A DNA stretch of 64,000 nt from Geothrix sp. 21YS21S-2 (GCF_030846775.1 NZ_CP132910.1:2018001-2082000), one strand, 5' to 3'. Positions 18,187-27,304 are shown, counted from the first letter of the stretch. Notes: a model not told the origin generated them from the letters alone. Translations and numbers: made by a program.

Positions 18187-19241
18187 CACGACCCCTTACC
18201 GTACGCCCCAAATATACCGCATTGCGGCAAAAAAGCCCGGTTCTCCGCCAGCTTTCCGTAGAGCCGTTCCAGGGACGGCAGATCCGCCGGGGGCGAGGGT
18301 TCCAGGGCCACGGGGAGGATCCGGCGCTCGCCGGGGAAAAGCCGCTGCAGGAGGGCCAGGCCCCGCCGGTCCCGGTCCGCCAGGTGGCGCAGCAGGACCA
18401 CCCCCTCCCCCGCCCCGGGGCCCGGATCCGGGGTCACGGGGTTCACCAGGATGGGCCCGAGGTGGTGTCCGGCCTCCTCCAGCCTGCGCAGGAAGAACAT
18501 GGCGTCGGGCACCCGCTCGGAGCCCGGCCCCGTCACCAGGAGGAACCGGGTCTCGGGAGCCCGGAGCAGCTCCCCCACCTCCCGGGCGCGGCTCCGGAAA
18601 CCCTCGAACAGCGGCGCGAAGGCCCGGATGAACTCCACCACGTCCAGCAGGAAGCGCCGCCCGACGATCCGGTCCGAAAGGCCCAGGGCCGTCCGTCCCG
18701 CGATGCGCAGGGGCAGGCTCCCGTGGCCCGGGTCGTCCCACCAGGGGTCCAGGGCGAAACGGATGGCCTTGCTGTCCACCAGGTCCATCATCCGCTGGGG
18801 GGCCTGGAGGAAGTCCAGGGCCTGGCGGGTGGGGGGCGTGTCCAGGATGATCCGGTCGTAGCGGCGGGAGGCCCGCATCTCGAAGAGCCGCTCCATGGCC
18901 ATGTATTCCAGGATGCCCGCCAGGTGGCCGGCCATGTCCTGGTAGAAGCGGTTGGCGAGGATCCGCCTTGCGGCCATGGAGTCCGGAGCGTAGGCGCGGA
19001 CCAGCCGATCGAAGGTCCGCCGGGCGTCCAGCAGGGCCGCGTCCAGGCCCGCCACCACCGGCACCGGGTCGTCCCGGGCGGCGTCGCCCACCCCCAGGGC
19101 GTCCTTGAGGCGCAGGGACGGGTCGAAGGTCATGACCAGGGTGCGCAGCCCCTCCCGGGCCGACCCCAGGGCCAGGGCCGCGGCCAGGGTGGTCTTCCCC
19201 ACGCCGCCCGCCCCCACCACCACCGTCAGCTCCCCGCTCAC
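18186..19241 (-). CDS. ArsA/Get3-like ATPase, subunit B
   Basis: A 351-residue SIMIBI-class P-loop ATPase of the ArsA/Get3 (anion-transporting ATPase) family. The P-loop is GAGGVGKTT (residues 10-18), in which the signature lysine of the deviant Walker A motif is replaced by Ala11. Switch-like motifs follow at TFDPSLRLKDALG and ILDTPPTR. It begins with GTG at 19241, overlapping the stop of subunit A by four bases (GTGA), and its own stop overlaps the PhaR start. The order of the two ATPases resembles the paired ArsA-like genes of actinobacteria and myxobacteria. Cargo is unknown; arsenite export is unlikely since no ars gene is nearby. Confidence 0.88.
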   Translation of the reverse strand: MSGELTVVVGAGGVGKTTLAAALALGSAREGLRTLVMTFDPSLRLKDALGVGDAARDDPVPVVAGLDAALLDARRTFDRLVRAYAPDSMAARRILANRFYQDMAGHLAGILEYMAMERLFEMRASRRYDRIILDTPPTRQALDFLQAPQRMMDLVDSKAIRFALDPWWDDPGHGSLPLRIAGRTALGLSDRIVGRRFLLDVVEFIRAFAPLFEGFRSRAREVGELLRAPETRFLLVTGPGSERVPDAMFFLRRLEEAGHHLGPILVNPVTPDPGPGAGEGVVLLRHLADRDRRGLALLQRLFPGERRILPVALEPSPPADLPSLERLYGKLAENRAFLPQCGIFGAYGKGS

Positions 19242-20074
19242 CGGTCCACCTCCAGGAAGACGGAGGCCAGGCGCTCCACGAGCTCGGGCCCCCGGTCCAG
19301 GGCCAGCATGGGCAGTTCCAGCAGGGGCCCGTCCCAGGCCGCGGCCAACCGGGCCAGTTCCGCCTCGTGGAGGCGCCGGCGGGCCTTCCAGAGCCCCTGG
19401 GCCGCCCCCCGGGGCAGCCGCGGGAAGAGCATGTTGGCCACCACCAGTTCCGGACGCATCGGGAGCCGCTCGATGAGTTCCAGGGTCTCCTGCACCGGCA
19501 TCTCCTCGGCCAGGGTGGCCAGCGTCACGCCGCAGCGGTTCGGATCGGCCAGGAACCCCGCCAGTTCGGCCGCCATCGCTCCCAGCTGCCCCCCCCGGAC
19601 GGCCCCGGCCAGCAGCCCGGGCGCCGCCAGCAGCGCGGCGCTGTGACCGGTTGCCGGCGCGTCCACGACCACGATGTCCGCCCCCTCCAGGCTCCGGTAC
19701 GCGTGGCCCAGCAGCGCCGTCTCCTTCAGGCCCGGCGCCCCTTCGATGAACGTGTGGAAGGCCGGGCTCTCCGTGACCAGCTTCGCCAGGTAGCCGATGG
19801 GGACCTTCTCCCGCACCAGCGCCTCGATCACGGCCTCCGGCTGCAGGTTCTGGATGCGCAGGCCCCGGCCCGCCTCCACCACCCGGCCTCCGGAGGGCTC
19901 CGTGCCCAGGGCCTGGTGGAGGCTCTCCCGGGGATCCACCTCCAGGAGGAGCACGCGGAGCCCGCGCAGGGACAGGAGCCGGCCCAGCAAAGCGGAAAGG
20001 GTGGTCTTGCCGGTGCCGCCCTTGCCGGTGACGACGATCAACTGGCGTTCGGCGAGCCGATCCAGGGCTGGCAT
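19238..20074 (-). CDS. ArsA/Get3-like ATPase, subunit A
   Basis: A 278-residue ArsA/Get3-like ATPase with an intact deviant Walker A, GKGGTGKTT (17-25), signature lysine Lys18, and a switch motif VVDAPATGHS. It is shorter than the partner and lacks an obvious membrane segment. It is the first gene of the five-gene operon that continues with subunit B, PhaR, the phasin and the patatin. Get3 proteins bind hydrophobic helices, so delivery of granule or membrane proteins is a possible role here (inference). The ATG at 20074 has only a weak ribosome-binding site. Confidence 0.88.
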   Translation of the reverse strand: MPALDRLAERQLIVVTGKGGTGKTTLSALLGRLLSLRGLRVLLLEVDPRESLHQALGTEPSGGRVVEAGRGLRIQNLQPEAVIEALVREKVPIGYLAKLVTESPAFHTFIEGAPGLKETALLGHAYRSLEGADIVVVDAPATGHSAALLAAPGLLAGAVRGGQLGAMAAELAGFLADPNRCGVTLATLAEEMPVQETLELIERLPMRPELVVANMLFPRLPRGAAQGLWKARRRLHEAELARLAAAWDGPLLELPMLALDRGPELVERLASVFLEVDR

Positions 20075-20376
20075 GGGGAGGGGACTCCGGCTGGGGGGCG
20101 ATTCGACGCGTCAACCTACCACCGGAGGGGCAAGGGGTTGAAGGCAAATTTTCGGGTCCGGGGCGACCTTCCGGGCCCAGGATCCGGGGAGCCCGGGGGA
20201 CCTCCGGAGCATGGCCGACCACCTGGCAAGCAAGCGGCAAATGGCGCTATCCAGGAGGTTTCTGCCCGTGGTGGAAACCCGCCGACTATGGTAGCTTTTT
20301 GCAAAATCCATCATCCCACCCCTGCCACCCTCCGGGAAAACCCTCCAGGTCTTCCCCGCCTCTGCAAGGAGTGACC
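20075..20376. other. Divergent intergenic region
   Basis: Just over 300 bases between the divergent ATPase operon and the Cys-rich protein gene. A TATGGT (20287-20292) could be a -10 box for the plus-strand gene, but I see no matching -35. An AAATTTT patch (about 20147) is the AT-rich part on the ATPase side. No gene, RNA fold or strong repeat was recognised. Confidence 0.35.
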
Positions 20377-20820
20377 ATGAACGCAATACGATCCCTCGTC
20401 CTCTGCGGTTCGGTCCTGCTGGCTTCCGCCGCGTTCGCCCATGCTGCGCCCAAGGGCCAGCCCGCCAAGGAAGCCGCGCGGGCGGATGTCCTGTACACCT
20501 GCGCCTGCGGCCCGGACTGCCACTGCACGTCGGCCTCCATCAAGCCCGGGAACTGCACCTGCGGCAAGCCCCTGAAGGGGGGCCACGTGGTCAAGGTGGA
20601 GGGATCGACCGCCCTCGTCTGCATGTGCGGCGAGAAATGCAAATGCAGGATCGACGCCAAGGACGCCACGAAATGCGGTTGCGGCCAGGCCCTCAAGTCC
20701 GTCGAGCTCAAGGGCACGGGCCTGTACTTCTGCAACTGCGGCGGCTCCTGCGCCTGCAACACGCTGTCGGCCGAACCCGGCACCTGCGGCTGCGGCATGG
20801 CCCTGAAGCGGGCCAACTAG
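20377..20820 (+). CDS. Secreted Cys-rich protein with three CxCGxxCxC repeats
   Basis: A 147-residue protein with a typical signal peptide (MNAIRSLVLCGSVLLASAAFA, cleavage near AHA-AP). The mature part holds three copies of one exact pattern, C-x-C-G-x2-C-x-C-x9-C-x-C-G, at residues 42-63, 82-103 and 119-140: 18 cysteines in all. Each copy is followed by a short (K/Q/M)xLK linker. I know no named family for it; the CxC pairs suggest zinc, copper or cluster binding, or a disulfide-rich fold. AAGGAG precedes the ATG at 20377. The sensor-kinase gene starts 36 bases later on the same strand, and a multicopper oxidase lies beyond, so a link to metal stress is possible. Confidence 0.85.
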   Translation: MNAIRSLVLCGSVLLASAAFAHAAPKGQPAKEAARADVLYTCACGPDCHCTSASIKPGNCTCGKPLKGGHVVKVEGSTALVCMCGEKCKCRIDAKDATKCGCGQALKSVELKGTGLYFCNCGGSCACNTLSAEPGTCGCGMALKRAN

Positions 20821-20856
20821 GCCGCCCGGAGCAGGAAACGTCCCGAAAGGCAGGCG

Positions 20857-23748
20857 ATGCAACAGCCGGCAGGCGAGGCTTCAATCCAACCGTCCGAATG
20901 GGCCCCGGGCCCGGGCAACCCCCTGGTGGCCTTCGTCCTGGACCAGCGATGGAAACTCGGCCTTGGCGGTGCGGTCGTGGCCGGCCTCTACCTGACGAGC
21001 CGGTCCAGCTATCTGCTCTTCCACACCCTGGCCGAGATGTTCAGCGTGGTGGTGGCCTGCTCGATCTTCAGCATCGCGTGGAATGCCCGGAAATACATCC
21101 GGAACGGCTTCCTCCTGTTCGTCGGCATCGCCTACTTCTCCCTGGGTCTCCTCGACCTGCTCCACACCATCGGGTATACCGGGATGCCCACCTTCCCCGG
21201 GCACCCCTTCGCCGCGAACCAGCTCTGGGTCGCGGCCCGGCTCATCGAGAGCCTCTCCCTCCTGCTCGGCTTCGCCTACCTGACCACGGGGCGCCGGCCC
21301 AACCCGGCGCTCACGCTCAGCGCCTTCATGGCCGTGACGGCCCTGGTGATCGCCGCCATCTTCCTGTGGCGCGTCTTCCCCGCCTGCTTCGTGGCGGGCC
21401 AGGGCCAGACCCGGTTCAAGATCCTCAGCGAATACGCCATCATCTCGGTCCTCGCCGTGGACGCCGCCCTCCTGGTCCGCAACCGGGAGCGGTTCCACCG
21501 CAGCATCTACCTGACCCTCCTGGCCGCGACGGTGCTGGCGATCCTCACCGAGGTGATGTTCACCCTCTACGTGAGCAACTACGGCCTCGCCAACCGGGTG
21601 GGCCACTACTTCAAGGTGTTCACCTACTACCTGACCTACCTGGCCATCGTGCAGCACGGCGTGGAGCAGCCCTACGAGATGGTCTTCCGGGAACTGGCGG
21701 ACGCCAACGGGCGGCTGAAGGCCGAGGTTCGCGCCCACCAGGCCACGGAAGGCCGCTTCCAGCGCACCTTCGACGAGTCGCCCATCGGCACGGCCATCGT
21801 GGATCCCGGCGGCCGGTTCCTCAAGGTCAACGACGCCCTGTGCCGCTTCCTGGGCTACTCCGAGCAGGAACTTCTGGCCATGGGCTACCTGGACGTCACC
21901 CATCCCGGCGATCGCCCCGTGGACCTCGCCCAGGTGGCCCGGCTGGCCTCGGGCGAACTGGAGCGCTATGAGGTGGAGAAACGCTACCTCCGCAAGGACG
22001 GCTCCGTAGCGTGGGGCCACCTGAACCTGAAGATGCTCCAGGATGGCGCCGAGGGCCCGAGGTACATGCTCCCCATGATCCTGGACGTGACGGCCCGCAG
22101 GCACCTCGAGGAGCGCCTCGAATACAAGGTCGCGGAACGGACGGCGGCCCTGGACCAGGCCAACCGCCTGCTCCGGGTGATCTCCGCGTGCAACGAGGCG
22201 CTGGTGCGGGCCACGGACGAGAAGGAACTGGTGCTGGAGATCTGCCGCATCGCCGTGTCCATCGGTGGCTACACCAAGGCCTGCCTGCGGTACGTCGATG
22301 CGCCGGGCGACATCGACACCGGCCTGCCGGGCCGGTGCCTCCACACCGGCGAACGCTGCCTGGGCGGGCAGGCCTGCCTGGACTCCGAACCCGTCCTCCT
22401 GCGGGAGCAGGCGAAGGGGTCTGCCCGGTACGCCCTCGGATTCCCCCTGCGCTTCGGCGACCGGACCGGCGCCGTCCTGGAGATCTTCTCCCCGGCGGCA
22501 GGGCGGTTCAAGGCCGTCGAGACCGACATGCTCGGCAAGCTCGCGAACGATCTGGCCTCCGGGATCCTCACCATCCGTTCCCGGGCGGAGCGGGACCGCG
22601 CCCGCCAGGAACTGGAGGACCGGACCCGGATGCTCCGGGCCCTGGCGTCGGAGCTTGTGCAGTCCGACAACCGCGAGCGGCGCCGCCTTGCGAAGGTCCT
22701 CCACGACCACCTGCAGCAGATCCTGGTGGCCGCCAAGTGGCGCGCCGGGGCCCTGGCCGCCGGTCCGAAGGGGGAGGGATTCCTTGAATCCTGCCGCCAG
22801 CTGGAGGACCTGATGGACGAAGCCATCCAGTCGTCCCGCGACCTCGCGGCGGAATTGAGCCCGGCGGTCCTCCACGAGAAGGGGCTCGCCCAGGCCCTCG
22901 CCTGGCTAGGCAAGCGCATGAAGGAACGCCATGCCCTGGACGTGGATCTCGAAATGGACGAGGACCTCCATCCCCTTCCGCCCCACCTCACGGAATTCTT
23001 CTTCGACGCCATCCGCGAGCTGCTGTTCAACGTGATCAAGCACGCCCGGGTGGCCCGGGCCCGGATCCGGGTCCGGCAGTCGGCCACGCACTTCGAGGCC
23101 ACCGTCGAGGACGCGGGCGCCGGCTTCGACGTGGAGCTGGCGAAGACGGCGCGCAGCGGCACCGGCCTGGGCCTCTTCAGCATCCAGGAGCGCCTGACCC
23201 ACCTGGGCGGATGGATGCTGATCGAGAGCGCTCCCGGCCAGGGGAGCCAGTTCCACCTCATGGTGCCCCTGGAGGAACCCCTGGCCGGGGCGCAGGAACC
23301 CGAAGCCGCCTCCCGCCGGGACGCCGGGGCCCGGCCGCCGCGCCCCTCCCAACCGGCGGTCCCGGTGGACACCCGCATCCGCCTCCTGATCGTGGATGAC
23401 CACCAGGTGGTCAGGCAGGGGCTTTCCAGCCTCCTCGGAGGCCGGCGCCACATCCACGTCGTCGGCGAGGCCAGCGACGGCTTCGAGGGCCTCCGGCTCG
23501 CCCGGCAGCACCACCCGGAGGTGGTGCTGATGGACATCAACATGCCGGGCATCAACGGCATCGAGACCACGCGGCTCCTCCAGGCCGAACTGCCTGGCAT
23601 CTGCGTCATCGGGCTCTCCATGCACCAGGATCCCGACATCACCCGGGAGATGCTGGAGGCCGGGGCCCGGGGGTTCGTCTCCAAGAGCGATCCCGTCGAC
23701 ACCATCCTCGCCGCCATCCAGGACTGCCGTACCCGGAGGAACGGCTGA
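20857..23748 (+). CDS. Hybrid sensor histidine kinase (MASE3-like, PAS, GAF, HisKA_3, receiver)
   Basis: A 963-residue membrane protein. About eight hydrophobic helices (residues 30-275) resemble the MASE3 sensor domain. A PAS domain (about 300-425), a GAF-like domain (about 450-590) and a NarL-type kinase core follow, with the phospho-accepting His616 in VLHDHLQQ. The ATPase has NVIKHAR (N box) and GTGLGLFSIQERL. The C-terminus is a receiver domain with phospho-acceptor Asp893 in LMDINMPG and no output domain. A further response regulator or phosphotransfer partner must exist elsewhere. Its position 36 bases behind the Cys-rich protein suggests joint expression. Confidence 0.88.
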   Translation: MQQPAGEASIQPSEWAPGPGNPLVAFVLDQRWKLGLGGAVVAGLYLTSRSSYLLFHTLAEMFSVVVACSIFSIAWNARKYIRNGFLLFVGIAYFSLGLLDLLHTIGYTGMPTFPGHPFAANQLWVAARLIESLSLLLGFAYLTTGRRPNPALTLSAFMAVTALVIAAIFLWRVFPACFVAGQGQTRFKILSEYAIISVLAVDAALLVRNRERFHRSIYLTLLAATVLAILTEVMFTLYVSNYGLANRVGHYFKVFTYYLTYLAIVQHGVEQPYEMVFRELADANGRLKAEVRAHQATEGRFQRTFDESPIGTAIVDPGGRFLKVNDALCRFLGYSEQELLAMGYLDVTHPGDRPVDLAQVARLASGELERYEVEKRYLRKDGSVAWGHLNLKMLQDGAEGPRYMLPMILDVTARRHLEERLEYKVAERTAALDQANRLLRVISACNEALVRATDEKELVLEICRIAVSIGGYTKACLRYVDAPGDIDTGLPGRCLHTGERCLGGQACLDSEPVLLREQAKGSARYALGFPLRFGDRTGAVLEIFSPAAGRFKAVETDMLGKLANDLASGILTIRSRAERDRARQELEDRTRMLRALASELVQSDNRERRRLAKVLHDHLQQILVAAKWRAGALAAGPKGEGFLESCRQLEDLMDEAIQSSRDLAAELSPAVLHEKGLAQALAWLGKRMKERHALDVDLEMDEDLHPLPPHLTEFFFDAIRELLFNVIKHARVARARIRVRQSATHFEATVEDAGAGFDVELAKTARSGTGLGLFSIQERLTHLGGWMLIESAPGQGSQFHLMVPLEEPLAGAQEPEAASRRDAGARPPRPSQPAVPVDTRIRLLIVDDHQVVRQGLSSLLGGRRHIHVVGEASDGFEGLRLARQHHPEVVLMDINMPGINGIETTRLLQAELPGICVIGLSMHQDPDITREMLEAGARGFVSKSDPVDTILAAIQDCRTRRNG

Positions 23749-23757
23749 CCCCACGGA

Positions 23758-23785
23758 AAGGGAGCCGGATCGCTCCGGCCCCCTT
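23758..23785. terminator. Bidirectional hairpin between convergent genes
   Basis: AAGGG-A-GCCGGA and TCCGGC-C-CCCTT pair around a TCGC tetraloop, giving an 11-bp stem with one mismatch. It lies 9 bases past the kinase stop and 10 bases before the 3' end of the oppositely oriented oxidase gene. Only a short T-run (TTT, minus strand) flanks it. Confidence 0.65.
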
Positions 23786-23795
23786 CCCTCCTTCG

Positions 23796-25553
23796 TCAGA
23801 AGACGACCTCGAAGGGCCTCATCATGTCGTTCTCCTCATGCTCGAGGATATGGCAGTGATAGACGTAGGAGCCCAGGGAGCGCTTCCGGAAGTCCAGGTC
23901 CAGGGCGGAGGTGTAGGGCACGTCGAAGGTGCCGCGGATGCGCGTGACGAACCCCGGATAGGCCTTCACCGTGTCCTTGAAGCCCAGCTCCTCCGGTTCC
24001 GGAGCCTGGGCGGGGCCCGTGAGGAAATGGCGGATGTCCGGCTTCTGGGAGGGCTGCCTTCCTCCGGCCAGGTAGCTGTCCCAGGCGGCCTTGTAGGCGT
24101 CCGCATCGAAGGGCTGGCGGTTCAGCACCTGGAAGGCGATGAGGTGCACGTGCATGGGGTGGGCGTCCCCCGTCAGGTTGATCCACTCCCAGGTCTCCGT
24201 GGTGCCCACCTTGATGAAATCGGTGGTCGGATCCATGGAGCCGTAGCCGTTGAACTTCATGTCCACAGGCGTGCCGGTGGCGGGGTCTTCGGTCTCCTCG
24301 CCGACCATTTCCCGCGCCCCGAGGCCGCGGGTGGGCACCAGCCTGGGCACCTTGGGGAGCTTCAGGTGGGCCGCGGGCACGGTGGCATCGGGGCCGGCCA
24401 GGGGCTTGTCCACGACGATGCGCATCAGTTCGGGGATCTCCATCATGCCGCCGTCGGGATAGGGCGCGGGCGCATCGTTCGTGACGGTGATGCGGGCGCC
24501 CTGGCGGAGACGTGAGAAGTCGATGATCACGTCGAACCGTTCGCCGGGCGCGATGAGCAGGGAGGTCTTGCGGACGGGGGCCGGCAGGAGACCTTGTTCG
24601 GATCCGATGACGTGGAAGGCCAGCGGGGAGCCGTCGTGGTCGAAGCCCAGGTTGAAGAAGCGCGCCTGGGACCCGTTCAGCAGCCGGAGCCGGTACCGCC
24701 GGGGCTCCACGTTGAGCCGGGGATATGCCTTGCCGTTGATGACCGGCGTGTCGCCGAAGAATTCGGGCACCCAGACGGGATGGAGGGCGTTGTTGCCCTG
24801 GGTGGGGTAGTACAGCGTGCCGTCGGGGTTGAAGATCTTGTCCTGGAGGACGATGGGGAGGTGGTAGGCCCCCGAGGGCACCTTCTGGCCGTTGATGGCC
24901 GTTCCGGTGTCGACCTTGTCGAAGATCAGGTAGGCGGCGGCCAGGCCCAGGTAGGGATTGAACCGGGTGGCACCCATGGCGTGGTCGTGGTACCACAGGA
25001 GCGTGGCGGGCTGCTCATTGGTGTACATGAACGTATCCGAGACGAAGGCCGCGCCCTTCTGGCCCGTGGACGTCCACCACTGCTCGGGCGTCCCGTCGAA
25101 CCGCGCGGCGGTCTTGCCGCCGTGCAGGTGGGGGATGGCCCGGCCCGTGGGCAGGTCCGCCCCCATGATCGTGGGATCGATGGAATCCCGGAGGGGGAAG
25201 GTGGCGGGGTCGTTGGGCAGCTTGTTGATCCACTTCACGATCACCGGACGGTCCCGCTGGGCCACGATGGTGGGCCCCAGGTAGACCCCGGGCTGGCCGC
25301 CGAGGCCGTAGGTCCACACCGTGGCCTTCCCCAGCTCCGAATGGAACTGGTGCTTGTGCTCGGTCATGGCGATTTCGTAGTAGTCGGCCAGGGCCGGGAG
25401 GCCGGCCTTGTGCACGGGGGTGGCCACCGGGGGGACGGGGAGGAGGTCCACGTATTTGGTCAGCGCCGGGCTGACGCCGGGGGATTGGGCCGCGAGGGTG
25501 GAGACGGCGAAGGCGGCGAGCCCCGCCAGCCTCCGGACGAGGACGGATCGCAT
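23796..25553 (-). CDS. Multicopper oxidase, CotA/bilirubin-oxidase-like
   Basis: A 585-residue secreted oxidase with a signal peptide (RRLAGLAAFAVSTLAAQ). The copper-ligand motifs are HLHGG, WYHDHAMG, HPMHVHLIAF and YHCHILEHEENDMM; the last holds the type-1 Cys, flanking His residues and a Met axial ligand. This is the CotA-type three-cupredoxin layout, which oxidises phenols, bilirubin or metal ions with O2. The frame extends upstream, but the ATG at 25553 is chosen for its GGAGG site and the signal peptide. It is monocistronic and converges on the sensor kinase. Substrate unknown; copper or manganese handling are options. Confidence 0.9.
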   Translation of the reverse strand: MRSVLVRRLAGLAAFAVSTLAAQSPGVSPALTKYVDLLPVPPVATPVHKAGLPALADYYEIAMTEHKHQFHSELGKATVWTYGLGGQPGVYLGPTIVAQRDRPVIVKWINKLPNDPATFPLRDSIDPTIMGADLPTGRAIPHLHGGKTAARFDGTPEQWWTSTGQKGAAFVSDTFMYTNEQPATLLWYHDHAMGATRFNPYLGLAAAYLIFDKVDTGTAINGQKVPSGAYHLPIVLQDKIFNPDGTLYYPTQGNNALHPVWVPEFFGDTPVINGKAYPRLNVEPRRYRLRLLNGSQARFFNLGFDHDGSPLAFHVIGSEQGLLPAPVRKTSLLIAPGERFDVIIDFSRLRQGARITVTNDAPAPYPDGGMMEIPELMRIVVDKPLAGPDATVPAAHLKLPKVPRLVPTRGLGAREMVGEETEDPATGTPVDMKFNGYGSMDPTTDFIKVGTTETWEWINLTGDAHPMHVHLIAFQVLNRQPFDADAYKAAWDSYLAGGRQPSQKPDIRHFLTGPAQAPEPEELGFKDTVKAYPGFVTRIRGTFDVPYTSALDLDFRKRSLGSYVYHCHILEHEENDMMRPFEVVF

Positions 25554-25721
25554 CGGGAACCTCCAGGGGAGAGGGGTGGGCCCCTGGCGGACGCCCTTGA
25601 CGGGAGCCGGGGCCGGAGGCGGGCTGGGCATTGAAGACGCCCTCAGGATAGGGGCCGCGCCACCGTCCCGGTATGGGTGGTACCCCCCATATCCCCCAGG
25701 AATTCCATGTAGTTCCTCGAC

Positions 25722-26645
25722 CTAGGCGTCCTGGGAGGCGCCGGTCCCGAACCGCCGCCGGTACTCGCCCGGGGACAGCCCCATCAGCCGCAGGAAGATC
25801 TTCCGGAACGCGCCCGGGTCCTCGTAGCCCACCCGCCAGGCGATCTCGTCCACGCCGAGGCCCGGCCGCTCCAGCAGCTCGCGGGCCCTGCCCACCCGGA
25901 GGTGCTGCAGGTATTCCGTCGGTCTCAACCCGGTGGCCCGCTTGAAGCGGCGCTGGAAGGTGCGCTCCCCCAGGCGGGCCGCCCCCGCCATGGCCGGCAC
26001 GTCCACCTTGCCGCCGCCGTGCGCCTGCAGCCAGGCCTGGGCCCTCAGAATGGCCGGGTCCCCGTGGGTGAGGACCGGGGCGAAGGTGCTGTAGAAGCGC
26101 TGCTCCCGGCCCCCGGGGTCCACCAGGAGCTGGCGCGCGGTGGCGAGCATGGCCTCGGGGCCCAGGAAGCGGGTCACCAGCCGCAGGCCCAGGTCCACCC
26201 AGGCCATCAGGCCTCCGGCCGTCATGAGGTCGCCGTCGTCGATGACGAGGCGGTCGGTGTCCAGGAGGACGGCCGGGAACCGCTCGGCGAAACGGGCCCT
26301 CAGGCCCCAGTGGGTCGTGGCGGGGCGGCCGGCCAGGAGCCCCGTCTCGGCCAGCAGCATGGCGCCCATGCACACCGAGCACAGGAGGGTCCCCTCCCGG
26401 TGGCGGGCCGTCAGCCATGCCGGACGTTTGGGATCGGAAGCCGGCTCGCCCCCCAGGGCCGGGGGCAGGACCAGGGCCGTAAGGGGCGCGTCCAGCGCCG
26501 GCAGACCCGCCAGGACGGCCACGTCCAGCCCCGCGCCGCCCCGCAGCTTGTGGAGCCGGGAGGCCTCCTCCAGCAGATCCCTCAGGCCCAGCACCGCCGA
26601 GGCCTGGGCGCCGGGATAGTCCAGAATGCCGATGCGGGTCGCCAT
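25722..26645 (-). CDS. GlxA-type AraC-family regulator with DJ-1/PfpI domain
   Basis: A 307-residue protein. Residues 1-190 form a class I glutamine amidotransferase-like (DJ-1/PfpI) domain; the elbow is CSVCMGAMLLAE. Residues 205-300 are an AraC helix-turn-helix pair (GERTFQRRFKRATGLRP; DEIAWRVGYEDPGAFRKIF). Such regulators usually control a divergent small-molecule hydrolase, and here an isochorismatase-like gene is divergent with 102 bases between them. No strong ribosome-binding site precedes the ATG. The inducer is unknown. Confidence 0.88.
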   Translation of the reverse strand: MATRIGILDYPGAQASAVLGLRDLLEEASRLHKLRGGAGLDVAVLAGLPALDAPLTALVLPPALGGEPASDPKRPAWLTARHREGTLLCSVCMGAMLLAETGLLAGRPATTHWGLRARFAERFPAVLLDTDRLVIDDGDLMTAGGLMAWVDLGLRLVTRFLGPEAMLATARQLLVDPGGREQRFYSTFAPVLTHGDPAILRAQAWLQAHGGGKVDVPAMAGAARLGERTFQRRFKRATGLRPTEYLQHLRVGRARELLERPGLGVDEIAWRVGYEDPGAFRKIFLRLMGLSPGEYRRRFGTGASQDA

Positions 26646-26747
26646 GATCTGTCAGTTATAGCCCGAAGATTGTCATTTCCGCCACTCCATCGTTCAACCC
26701 CCGCGTCCTACCTTGGACCTACGGCGCGCCCGCCCAAGGAGACACCC

Positions 26748-27236
26748 ATGAACAAGGCCCTGCTGGTCATCGACGTCCAGAACGACTACTTCCCCGGAGG
26801 GGCCTATCCCCTCTGGAACGCGGAGGCCGCCCTGGACAACGTGGTGGAAGCCATCGCCAAGGCCACGTCGGAAGGCATCCCCGTCATCCTCATCCAGCAC
26901 ATCGCCGAGGGCCCGGCCCCCTTCTTCAACGAAGGCACGCCCGGGGTCCGGATCCATCCCAGGATCCTCGCCGCCGCGCCGCAGGCGCCGGTGGTGGTGA
27001 AGCACCACGCCGACGCGTTCCACCAGACCACGCTGGAGCGCACGCTGCGGGACCTCGGCGTCACCGAGCTGGTGGTGGCGGGCATGATGACCCAGAACTG
27101 CGTCACCCACACCGCCATCTCCCGGGCCGCGGAGCCCTACCAGGTGACCGTCCTGGGGGACTGCTGCGCGACGGCGAGCCAGCTGCTGCACCTCGTGGCC
27201 CTGAAGGCGCTTTCGATCCGGGTCAAGGTTTCCTAG
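26748..27236 (+). CDS. Isochorismatase-family cysteine hydrolase
   Basis: A 162-residue isochorismatase-fold hydrolase with the expected triad Asp9 (VIDVQNDY), Lys85 (VVVKHH) and Cys118 (TQNCVTHT), and the cis-peptide-like MMTQ motif before the cysteine. The presence of the Cys nucleophile points to amidase or nicotinamidase-type chemistry, not isochorismate hydrolysis. The frame is open upstream; ATG 26748 is preferred for AAGGAGACACCC. It is divergent from the GlxA-type regulator, which probably controls it. Confidence 0.88.
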   Translation: MNKALLVIDVQNDYFPGGAYPLWNAEAALDNVVEAIAKATSEGIPVILIQHIAEGPAPFFNEGTPGVRIHPRILAAAPQAPVVVKHHADAFHQTTLERTLRDLGVTELVVAGMMTQNCVTHTAISRAAEPYQVTVLGDCCATASQLLHLVALKALSIRVKVS

Positions 27237-27304
27237 TCGCGCAAATCCAGAACCAGCCTTGCTCCCAACGCCCCAACCACCGGCTGCGCCAGGTAAGTTA
27301 GGTT

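Noticed and set aside
20075-20376. Open frames on both strands in the gap before the Cys-rich gene
   Set aside because: No ribosome-binding sites, Arg/Pro/Gly-rich products; the minus frame only continues the ATPase frame upstream.
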